Assembly (NCBI GenBank): GCA_005888925.1
Contig: VBCP01000572.1
Span: forward strand, 1 to 7,005
Origin: Betaproteobacteria bacterium
GTDB lineage: Bacteria; Pseudomonadota; Gammaproteobacteria; Burkholderiales; SG8-39
Length of the DNA stretch: 7,005 bases
Reading direction: 5' to 3'
The notes below the pieces were generated by a model. That model saw nothing but the letters and a program-made list of their open reading frames with translations, had not been told where the DNA came from and made no database searches. Shown piece by piece: positions 1 to 5,490 of the stretch. Every line of letters starts with the position of its first letter. The first letter of the stretch is position 1. Made by a program: the position numbers and the translations under genes.

Positions 1-1293
1 GGCGGCTCGACGACTTCGATCCTGCTCAACGTGCCGGGCGAGTCGGCATCAGTGGTCACCTGCCTCGACGGCTATGCGATGGCGCGCAAAGGCCGCGCCG
101 GTCCGGCCCTCGGCATCGCTGCGATCGCCTCCTTCGTTGCGGGCACCGTCGGCGTGCTGGGACTCATGCTGGTGGCGCCGCCGCTCGCGCGCTTCGCGCT
201 CGCCTTCAGCGCGCCCGAATACTTCGCCCTGATGGCGTTTGGCCTCTCGATGGTGGTGCTGCTTGCCGGGCGCTCGATGGCCAAGGCGCTGCTCGCGACG
301 CTGGTCGGGCTGTGGATCGCCGGCATCGGCACGGATCTTTTCACCAGCACCTCGCGCTTCACCTTCGACCGCATGGAGCTCCTGTCGGGCATCGATTTCG
401 TGGTCGTCGCGATCGGCATCTTCGCCATCGGCGAGGTGCTCGCCAATATGGAAGCGCGCGAGGAGCCGCAGGTGCTGCCGGTGCCGAAGGGCCTGCGCAA
501 CCTGCTGCCGACGATGCAGGACCTGCGCGACTGCCGCTTCGCCTTCGCCCAGGGCTCGGTCATCGGTTTCCTTGTCGGCGTGCTGCCCGGCGCCGGCTCG
601 ACCATCGCCTCGTTCATCTCGTACGGCGTCGAGAAGGCGTTCTCGCGCCGCCGCGAGGAGTTCGGCACCGGCGTGATCGAAGGCGTGGCGGCGCCGGAAG
701 GCGCGAACAACTCCGAGACTGGCGGCGCGCTGGTGCCGTTGCTCACGCTCGGCATTCCTGGCTCGGGCACCACCGCGATCCTGCTCGCGGCGCTGGTCCT
801 CTGGGGCTTCAAGCCCGGGCCGCTCTTCATCGCGGAGAACCCCAACCTCTTCTGGGGGCTGGTGGCGAGCATGTACATCGGCAACGTGATGCTGCTCATC
901 CTCAATCTGCCGCTGGTGCCGCTGTTCGCGCAGGTGCTGCGCACGCCGGTCTACGTGCTCTATCCGCTGATCCTCGGCGTCTCGATCGTCGGCATCTACG
1001 CCTCGTCCGGCAGCCTCTTCGACCTCATGCTGCTCGCCGCCTTCGGGCTGCTGGGCTATCTCATGCGCAAGCTCGACTATCCGAGCGCGCCGCTGATCCT
1101 CGGCCTGGTGCTCGGCGGCGCGATGGAGCGCGCGCTGCGCCAGTCGCTGATGATGTCGGAGGGCAGCCTGTCGATCCTCGTTTCGCGGCCGATCTCGGCG
1201 GTGATGCTGTCTTTTGCGCTGGTGATTTTGCTGATCCCGCTTTTCTCCCGTTTCAATTCTTGGCGCCTGCGCGCACTGGAGCAGAAAGACTGA
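1..1293 (+). CDS. tctA: TctA-family permease of a tripartite tricarboxylate transporter (5' end outside window)
   Basis: This is the large membrane subunit of a TTT secondary transporter, which moves an organic (often carboxylate) substrate across the inner membrane after delivery by a TctC-type periplasmic binding protein. The reading frame is open from base 1. The first residues (GGSTTSILLNVPGE) are the conserved TctA motif that normally lies some 60 residues from the N-terminus, so the true start is upstream and about 430 residues of a roughly 500-residue protein are visible. A second copy-like motif (GVLPGAGSTIASF) is at residues 193-205 of the visible part, and the family signature GVAAPEGANNSETGGALVP followed by LLTLGIPGSGTT is at about 228-258. 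Roughly ten hydrophobic segments follow one another. The stop at 1291-1293 overlaps the next start, implying co-translation with the binding protein. A TctB small subunit is not in the window. The symbol is a family-level name; the substrate is unknown. Confidence 0.95.
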   Translation, partial: GGSTTSILLNVPGESASVVTCLDGYAMARKGRAGPALGIAAIASFVAGTVGVLGLMLVAPPLARFALAFSAPEYFALMAFGLSMVVLLAGRSMAKALLATLVGLWIAGIGTDLFTSTSRFTFDRMELLSGIDFVVVAIGIFAIGEVLANMEAREEPQVLPVPKGLRNLLPTMQDLRDCRFAFAQGSVIGFLVGVLPGAGSTIASFISYGVEKAFSRRREEFGTGVIEGVAAPEGANNSETGGALVPLLTLGIPGSGTTAILLAALVLWGFKPGPLFIAENPNLFWGLVASMYIGNVMLLILNLPLVPLFAQVLRTPVYVLYPLILGVSIVGIYASSGSLFDLMLLAAFGLLGYLMRKLDYPSAPLILGLVLGGAMERALRQSLMMSEGSLSILVSRPISAVMLSFALVILLIPLFSRFNSWRLRALEQKD

Positions 1294-1295
1294 TG
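1291..1295 (+). promoter_or_regulatory. TGATG stop-start overlap coupling permease and binding protein
   Basis: The permease stop (TGA, 1291-1293) and the binding-protein start (ATG, 1293-1295) share one base. Only a weak purine-rich stretch (ctggag, 1275-1280) lies upstream, so initiation probably depends on ribosomes finishing the permease. The arrangement is seen directly; coupling is inferred. Confidence 0.7.
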
Positions 1296-2249
1296 AAAAC
1301 TCGGGCGGCATTGATCGTTGTGTTCATCGCGGCTCAGGCGCAGGCTTTCACGCCGACGCGCCCCATTGAAGTGGTGGTGCACACCGGGCCCGGCGGCGGC
1401 AGCGACCTCCTCGCGCGCGCGGCCGTGCTGATGATTGAGAAGGAGAAGCTCGCGCCAGTGCGCATGCAGGTGGTGAACAAGACCGGCGGCGGTTCCACCG
1501 TAGCGGCCGCCTACCTTTTCGAGAAGAAGGGCGATCCGCACACGATTGGGTTTTTCACCGGCGTCTGGCTGACCAGTCCGATCACCACCGCCGAGGCGAA
1601 GGTGACGCTGCGCGATCTGACACCGGTCGCGCGGCTCGTGCTCGAGCCGGCGCTGATCGCGGTGAAGGCCGACGCGCCGTACAAGACGCTCGGGGATTTC
1701 GTCGCCACTGCGAAGAAAAGCCCCGGCCAGCTCAAGCAGTCCGGCGGCTCGGTGACGAGCCGCGACAACGTCGTGCGCCAGCTTCTACAAAAGAATAGCG
1801 GCGCGCGCTGGGCGTTCATCTCGTTCCCCGGCGGTGGCGAGCGCATCGCCGCGCTCCTCGGCGGTCACGTCAACATGATGGTGATCGAGCCCGCGGAGGC
1901 GGGCGAGCACATCCGCGCGGGCAACATGCGCGTGCTCGCGCAGGTGAGCGAAAAGCGCCTCGCAGCTTTCCCGAACGTGCCGACGCTCAAGGAGGCCGGC
2001 TTCGACGTGCCTGCGGTGCCGCAGGTGCGCGGCGTCGTGGCACCCCCAGGGATCCCGGCGGAGAACGTCGCCTATTGGGAAGAGCTCTTCCGCAAGCTCA
2101 CGCGCACCGCGTCGTGGCGCAAATTCCTCGAGGACAACCAGTTCGAGGACGGCTACCAGGACGCCACGGATCTCGCGAAGTTCTACGACGAGTTCACCGG
2201 CCAGATGCGCACCATCTTGCAGGAGGCGGGCATCAAGATCGTGCGCTGA
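1293..2249 (+). CDS. tctC: TctC/Bug-family periplasmic substrate-binding protein, intact copy
   Basis: This 318-residue protein is the extracytoplasmic solute receptor of the TTT system encoded just upstream. An N-terminal Sec signal is visible: basic MKTR, a hydrophobic stretch, and a likely cleavage after AQA at residue 18. The mature protein starts with the typical Bug-family opening PTRPIEVVVHTGPGGGSDLLAR (about residues 21-42), whose glycine-rich loop contacts the ligand carboxylate in characterised members. The central VNKTGGGST, SGGSVTSRDN and GGHVNMMVIEP stretches and the C-terminal helix-rich tail also fit the family, as does the length (usually about 320). The ATG shares its first base with the permease stop (TGATG), the best reason for this start. 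Codons 58-318 are repeated in the chimeric gene at 3153-4112, which differs by T307S and I316V plus one silent change at Gly181. Ligand unknown; Bug proteins bind diverse organic acids and other small molecules. Confidence 0.94.
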   Translation: MKTRAALIVVFIAAQAQAFTPTRPIEVVVHTGPGGGSDLLARAAVLMIEKEKLAPVRMQVVNKTGGGSTVAAAYLFEKKGDPHTIGFFTGVWLTSPITTAEAKVTLRDLTPVARLVLEPALIAVKADAPYKTLGDFVATAKKSPGQLKQSGGSVTSRDNVVRQLLQKNSGARWAFISFPGGGERIAALLGGHVNMMVIEPAEAGEHIRAGNMRVLAQVSEKRLAAFPNVPTLKEAGFDVPAVPQVRGVVAPPGIPAENVAYWEELFRKLTRTASWRKFLEDNQFEDGYQDATDLAKFYDEFTGQMRTILQEAGIKIVR

Positions 2250-2254
2250 ACGCC

Positions 2255-3142
2255 ATGCGTGCGCTGCGTATTCACGGGTACGGCGGGCCGGAGGTGATGC
2301 GCCTGGAGGAGGTGCCTGCGCCGGGCGCCGGGCCCGCCCAGGTGCTGCTGAAGGTGAGAGCAGCGAGCGTCAATCCGATCGACTGGAAGATGCGCCGCGG
2401 CATGCTGGCGAGCATCTTTCCGCCGTCTTTCCCCCGCACGCTCGGCCGCGATTGCTCGGGCGAGGCGAGCGGCGCGCTCATCGCCGGCGTTGCCGATCCG
2501 CGCACCGACGGCACGCATGCCGAATATGCCGTGCTGCCCCAAGCCGCAACCGCGCCCGTGCCCCCGGGTCTGGACGCCGCAACCGCGGCGAGCCTGTGCA
2601 TAGCCGGCCTATCGGCTTGGATCCCGCTTGCCGAGGTCGCGCAGGTTCAGCCCGGCATGCGCGTCCTGATTCATGGGGGCGCCGGCGGCGTCGGCAGCCT
2701 GGCGATCCAGATTGCGCGCGAGCTGGGCGCCACGGTGTTCACGACATCGACGCAGGCTGACTATTGCCAGCAACTGGGGGCCGAGCGGGTCATCGACTAC
2801 CGCATTGAAAATTTTGCCGATGCCGGCCCCTTCGACGTAGTGCTGGATACGCTCGGCGGTGAAACACACGTGCGCTCGCTGCAGGTGCTCAAGCCTGGCG
2901 GCGTCCTGGTCGCGCTCTCTGCCGCTCCCATCCCGCCGCACGCAGTGCCCAATGGGGTCAGGGTCGAGAAACCCCACGTGCAGGCGACCCGCGAGCGGCT
3001 CGGACGCATCTTCGATTGGGCGGTGACTGGCCGGCTGCGGCCGCAGGTAACGCAGCGGTTCGCGCTCGAAAACGTGCACGAAGCGTACGCAGCCGCCGAA
3101 GCGCCGCACGGCAGGGGTAAGATCGTGCTGGAAATTTCCTGA
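2255..3142 (+). CDS. Zinc-free quinone oxidoreductase-like MDR protein, copy 1
   Basis: A 295-residue member of the medium-chain dehydrogenase/reductase superfamily, quinone oxidoreductase (Qor/zeta-crystallin-like) branch, which uses NAD(P)H to reduce quinones or enone-type carbonyls in the cytoplasm. The N-terminal GroES-like domain shows IHGYGGPEVMRLEEVPAP (6-23), ASVNPIDWK (37-45) and LGRDCSG (63-69). The Rossmann dinucleotide loop is HGGAGGVGS at 140-148, followed by GATVFTT and VIDYR. The cysteine and histidine ligands for zinc in classical alcohol dehydrogenases are absent. It is shorter than the usual 320-330 residues: the segment between SG (68-69) and GTHAEY (86-91) lacks the usual VGxxVxxFxxGDxV stretch. 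The start is 5 bases after the binding-protein stop; the nearest AGGAGG (2221-2226) is too far away to serve it, so reinitiation is likely. Nearly identical to 4118-5005: R2 here versus P2 there, three other changes silent. Substrate unknown. Confidence 0.9.
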   Translation: MRALRIHGYGGPEVMRLEEVPAPGAGPAQVLLKVRAASVNPIDWKMRRGMLASIFPPSFPRTLGRDCSGEASGALIAGVADPRTDGTHAEYAVLPQAATAPVPPGLDAATAASLCIAGLSAWIPLAEVAQVQPGMRVLIHGGAGGVGSLAIQIARELGATVFTTSTQADYCQQLGAERVIDYRIENFADAGPFDVVLDTLGGETHVRSLQVLKPGGVLVALSAAPIPPHAVPNGVRVEKPHVQATRERLGRIFDWAVTGRLRPQVTQRFALENVHEAYAAAEAPHGRGKIVLEIS

Positions 3143-3147
3143 GGAGG
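3142..3147 (+). promoter_or_regulatory. Strong Shine-Dalgarno AGGAGG before the chimeric gene
   Basis: AGGAGG lies 5 bases before the ATG at 3153 and begins on the last base of the preceding oxidoreductase stop codon. It is the best ribosome site in this part of the window and is duplicated unchanged at 5005-5010. It fixes the start of the fusion gene and implies that the fusion would be translated well if transcribed. Confidence 0.8.
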
Positions 3148-3152
3148 AGACG

Positions 3153-4112
3153 ATGGCCACATACCGGTTCACCGTGGACGGCAAGCGCGTTTCGGTGGAC
3201 GCGCAGCCCGAGATGCCGCTGCTCTACGCGCTGCGCGACGATCTCGGCCTGAACAATCCGCATTTCGGCTGTGGGCTCGCGCAATGCGGCGCCTGCACCG
3301 TGCACCTCGACGGCGAGCCGGTGCGCATGCAGGTGGTGAACAAGACCGGCGGCGGTTCCACCGTAGCGGCCGCCTACCTTTTCGAGAAGAAGGGCGATCC
3401 GCACACGATTGGGTTTTTCACCGGCGTCTGGCTGACCAGTCCGATCACCACCGCCGAGGCGAAGGTGACGCTGCGCGATCTGACACCGGTCGCGCGGCTC
3501 GTGCTCGAGCCGGCGCTGATCGCGGTGAAGGCCGACGCGCCGTACAAGACGCTCGGGGATTTCGTCGCCACTGCGAAGAAAAGCCCCGGCCAGCTCAAGC
3601 AGTCCGGCGGCTCGGTGACGAGCCGCGACAACGTCGTGCGCCAGCTTCTACAAAAGAATAGCGGCGCGCGCTGGGCGTTCATCTCGTTCCCCGGCGGCGG
3701 CGAGCGCATCGCCGCGCTCCTCGGCGGTCACGTCAACATGATGGTGATCGAGCCCGCGGAGGCGGGCGAGCACATCCGCGCGGGCAACATGCGCGTGCTC
3801 GCGCAGGTGAGCGAAAAGCGCCTCGCAGCTTTCCCGAACGTGCCGACGCTCAAGGAGGCCGGCTTCGACGTGCCTGCGGTGCCGCAGGTGCGCGGCGTCG
3901 TGGCACCCCCAGGGATCCCGGCGGAGAACGTCGCCTATTGGGAAGAGCTCTTCCGCAAGCTCACGCGCACCGCGTCGTGGCGCAAATTCCTCGAGGACAA
4001 CCAGTTCGAGGACGGCTACCAGGACGCCACGGATCTCGCGAAGTTCTACGACGAGTTCACCGGCCAGATGCGCAGCATCTTGCAGGAGGCGGGCATCAAG
4101 GTCGTGCGCTGA
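3153..4112 (+). CDS. Chimeric ORF: N-terminal half of [2Fe-2S] domain fused in frame to a TctC binding protein lacking its signal peptide
   Basis: A 319-residue open frame made by the duplication junction. Residues 1-58 are identical to the first 58 residues of the [2Fe-2S] subunit at 5016-5480. Residues 59-319 match residues 58-318 of the binding protein at 1293-2249 except S308 and V317. The fusion point is at 3321-3326, where both parents read gtgcgc. The plant-type ferredoxin part keeps three cluster cysteines (C40, C45, C48) but loses the fourth (C60 in the intact subunit) and all of the second cluster domain. The binding-protein part loses the Sec signal and the first beta-alpha unit with the PGGGSD loop, so it should stay in the cytoplasm and is unlikely to bind ligand. 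An automatic annotation would probably call it a TctC-like protein. The frame is open and has a strong ribosome site, but I infer a non-functional by-product of a recent duplication, or an assembly artefact. A new function is possible but unsupported. Confidence 0.85.
   Translation: MATYRFTVDGKRVSVDAQPEMPLLYALRDDLGLNNPHFGCGLAQCGACTVHLDGEPVRMQVVNKTGGGSTVAAAYLFEKKGDPHTIGFFTGVWLTSPITTAEAKVTLRDLTPVARLVLEPALIAVKADAPYKTLGDFVATAKKSPGQLKQSGGSVTSRDNVVRQLLQKNSGARWAFISFPGGGERIAALLGGHVNMMVIEPAEAGEHIRAGNMRVLAQVSEKRLAAFPNVPTLKEAGFDVPAVPQVRGVVAPPGIPAENVAYWEELFRKLTRTASWRKFLEDNQFEDGYQDATDLAKFYDEFTGQMRSILQEAGIKVVR
3321..3326 (+). other. Duplication junction with 6-bp microhomology (gtgcgc)
   Basis: The junction shares gtgcgc with both parental sites: 1458-1463 in the binding-protein gene and 5184-5189 in the [2Fe-2S] gene. 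With one mismatch the similarity to the left parent extends four bases further (gcc plus one variable base). The crossover can be placed anywhere inside these six bases. So short a match points to illegitimate, microhomology-mediated joining rather than homologous recombination; that mechanism is inferred. Confidence 0.85.
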
Positions 4113-4117
4113 ACGCC

Positions 4118-5005
4118 ATGCCTGCGCTGCGTATTCACGGGTACGGCGGGCCGGAGGTGATGCGCCTGGAGGAGGTGCCGGCGCCGGGCGCCGGGCCCGC
4201 CCAGGTGCTGCTGAAGGTGAGAGCAGCGAGCGTCAATCCGATCGACTGGAAGATGCGCCGCGGCATGCTGGCGAGCATCTTTCCGCCGTCTTTCCCCCGC
4301 ACGCTCGGCCGCGATTGCTCGGGCGAGGCGAGCGGCGCGCTCATCGCCGGCGTTGCCGATCCGCGCACCGACGGCACGCATGCCGAATATGCCGTGCTGC
4401 CCCAAGCCGCAACCGCGCCCGTGCCCCCGGGTCTGGACGCCGCAACCGCGGCGAGCCTGTGCATAGCCGGCCTATCGGCTTGGATCCCGCTTGCCGAGGT
4501 CGCGCAGGTTCAGCCCGGCATGCGCGTCCTGATTCATGGGGGCGCCGGCGGCGTCGGCAGCCTGGCGATCCAGATTGCGCGCGAGCTGGGCGCTACGGTG
4601 TTCACGACATCGACGCAGGCTGACTATTGCCAGCAACTGGGGGCCGAGCGGGTCATCGACTACCGCATTGAAAATTTTGCCGATGCCGGCCCCTTCGACG
4701 TAGTGCTGGATACGCTCGGCGGTGAAACACACGTGCGCTCGCTGCAGGTGCTCAAGCCTGGCGGCGTCCTGGTCGCGCTCTCTGCCGCTCCCATCCCGCC
4801 GCACGCAGTGCCCAATGGGGTCAGGGTCGAGAAACCCCACGTGCAGGCGACCCGCGAGCGGCTCGGACGCATCTTCGATTGGGCGGTGACTGGCCGGCTG
4901 CGGCCGCAGGTAACGCAGCGGTTCGCGCTCGAAAACGTGCACGAAGCGTACGCAGCCGCCGAAGCGCCGCACGGCAGGGGTAAGATCGTGCTGGAGATTT
5001 CCTGA
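4118..5005 (+). CDS. Zinc-free quinone oxidoreductase-like MDR protein, copy 2
   Basis: A second 295-residue oxidoreductase, identical to the protein at 2255-3142 except proline for arginine at residue 2. Silent changes are at codons 21, 159 and 293. It keeps the NAD(P)-binding HGGAGGVGS loop at 140-148 and the same shortened region after LGRDCSG, so the shortening predates the duplication. It starts 5 bases after the stop of the chimeric gene, reproducing the spacing of copy 1 after the intact binding protein. It ends on the Shine-Dalgarno of the intact [2Fe-2S] gene, so this copy occupies the ancestral position relative to the molybdenum enzyme genes. Both copies look equally intact; doubling would mainly raise dosage. 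Exact substrate unknown. Confidence 0.9.
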   Translation: MPALRIHGYGGPEVMRLEEVPAPGAGPAQVLLKVRAASVNPIDWKMRRGMLASIFPPSFPRTLGRDCSGEASGALIAGVADPRTDGTHAEYAVLPQAATAPVPPGLDAATAASLCIAGLSAWIPLAEVAQVQPGMRVLIHGGAGGVGSLAIQIARELGATVFTTSTQADYCQQLGAERVIDYRIENFADAGPFDVVLDTLGGETHVRSLQVLKPGGVLVALSAAPIPPHAVPNGVRVEKPHVQATRERLGRIFDWAVTGRLRPQVTQRFALENVHEAYAAAEAPHGRGKIVLEIS

Positions 5006-5010
5006 GGAGG
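5005..5010 (+). promoter_or_regulatory. Strong Shine-Dalgarno AGGAGG before the intact [2Fe-2S] gene
   Basis: AGGAGG begins on the last base of the oxidoreductase copy 2 stop and sits 5 bases before the ATG at 5016. It supports that start and the tight operon arrangement. Confidence 0.8.
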
Positions 5011-5015
5011 AGACG

Positions 5016-5480
5016 ATGGCCACATACCGGTTCACCGTGGACGGCAAGCGCGTTTCGGTGGACGCGCAGCCCGAGATGCCGCTGCTCTACGCGCTGCGCG
5101 ACGATCTCGGCCTGAACAATCCGCATTTCGGCTGTGGGCTCGCGCAATGCGGCGCCTGCACCGTGCACCTCGACGGCGAGCCGGTGCGCTCCTGCGTGCT
5201 GCCGGTCTCGGCCGCCGCAAACAAGAAGGTGACGACCATCGCGGGTCTCGGCACGCCGGACAAGCCGCATCCGCTGCAGGCGGCTTACGTCGCCGAAGGC
5301 GTGCCGCAATGCGGCTACTGCATCAACGGCTGGGTGATGACCGCGGCCGCGGCGCTGAAGAAGAACCCGAAGGCGAGCGACGCGGAGATGCGCGACGCGC
5401 TCGCGGGCCTCAAGTGCCGCTGCGGGACGCATGTGGCGATCATGCGCGCCATCAAGCGCGCGCAAAACGAAATGGTCTGA
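5016..5480 (+). CDS. [2Fe-2S] small subunit of a molybdenum hydroxylase (xanthine dehydrogenase family, IorA-like)
   Basis: A 154-residue electron-transfer subunit that passes electrons from the molybdenum centre outward. It has the two-domain layout of the family. A plant-type ferredoxin domain binds cluster II through C40, C45, C48 (CGLAQCGAC) and C60. A four-helix domain binds cluster I through C99, C102 (QCGYC) and C134, C136 (CRCGTH). Length and spacing match IorA-like and aldehyde-oxidoreductase small subunits. It has no signal peptide, while its partner downstream carries a Tat signal, so it probably folds with cofactors in the cytoplasm and is exported as a passenger. The first 58 codons plus upstream DNA occur again at 3153-3326 with no difference found. 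It ends 10 bases before the large-subunit start and must be co-transcribed with it. No FAD-binding subunit is visible, so the electron acceptor may be a cytochrome encoded beyond the right edge (inference). Confidence 0.95.
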   Translation: MATYRFTVDGKRVSVDAQPEMPLLYALRDDLGLNNPHFGCGLAQCGACTVHLDGEPVRSCVLPVSAAANKKVTTIAGLGTPDKPHPLQAAYVAEGVPQCGYCINGWVMTAAAALKKNPKASDAEMRDALAGLKCRCGTHVAIMRAIKRAQNEMV

Positions 5481-5484
5481 GGAG
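5480..5484 (+). promoter_or_regulatory. Shine-Dalgarno AGGAG before the molybdenum subunit
   Basis: AGGAG starts on the last base of the [2Fe-2S] stop codon and lies 6 bases before the ATG at 5491. It supports that start, which is also the one that yields the twin-arginine signal. Confidence 0.75.
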
Positions 5485-5490
5485 ACAATC

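Larger units (their letters stand above)
1458..3320 (+). repeat. Direct tandem duplication, unit 1 (1863 bp)
   Basis: This unit holds the last 261 codons plus two of the binding-protein gene, the whole oxidoreductase copy 1, and the start of a [2Fe-2S] gene. It repeats head-to-tail at a constant offset of 1863 bases. The left boundary is where identity begins: base 1457 (a) differs from 3320 (g), while 1458 onward matches. The length is a multiple of three and both end-genes share a frame, which is why the junction is an open fusion. Seven substitutions and no indels were found by eye, about 99.6% identity. Confidence 0.95.
3321..5183 (+). repeat. Direct tandem duplication, unit 2 (1863 bp)
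   Basis: The second unit starts at the fusion junction inside the chimeric gene and ends inside the intact [2Fe-2S] gene. Positions differing from unit 1 (unit 1 base to unit 2 base): 1835 t to 3698 c, 2212 c to 4075 g, 2238 a to 4101 g, 2259 g to 4122 c, 2317 t to 4180 g, 2731 c to 4594 t, 3133 a to 4996 g. Identity continues six bases past the end, as gtgcgc at 5184-5189, then stops at 5190 (t) versus 3327 (a). Confidence 0.95.

Noticed and set aside
312..1292. Possible long N-terminal extension of the binding protein upstream of 1293
   Set aside because: The frame is open back to 312, but the translation is low-complexity Arg/His/Ala-rich and overlaps the TctA gene; the signal peptide starting at 1293 and the TGATG overlap fix the start.
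49..1311. 420-codon open frame on the minus strand opposite the TctA permease
   Set aside because: Its composition is dominated by Arg, His, Glu, Gln and Ala, typical of the antisense of a GC-rich membrane protein gene; it has no recognisable motif, and the plus-strand TctA motifs are unambiguous.
2221..2226. AGGAGG as a ribosome site for oxidoreductase copy 1 (same at 4084-4089 for copy 2)
   Set aside because: It lies 28 bases before the ATG, far beyond useful spacing, and encodes part of the conserved binding-protein C-terminus.
2075..2254. Possible N-terminal extension of oxidoreductase copy 1 (and likewise 3938-4117 for copy 2)
   Set aside because: These frames overlap the binding-protein coding sequence and give Arg/His-rich translation; the canonical MDR N-terminus begins at 2255 and 4118.
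1458..5183. Mobile element or composite transposon as the cause of the repeat
   Set aside because: No transposase, terminal inverted repeats or target-site duplications are visible; the units are directly adjacent and contain only operon genes.
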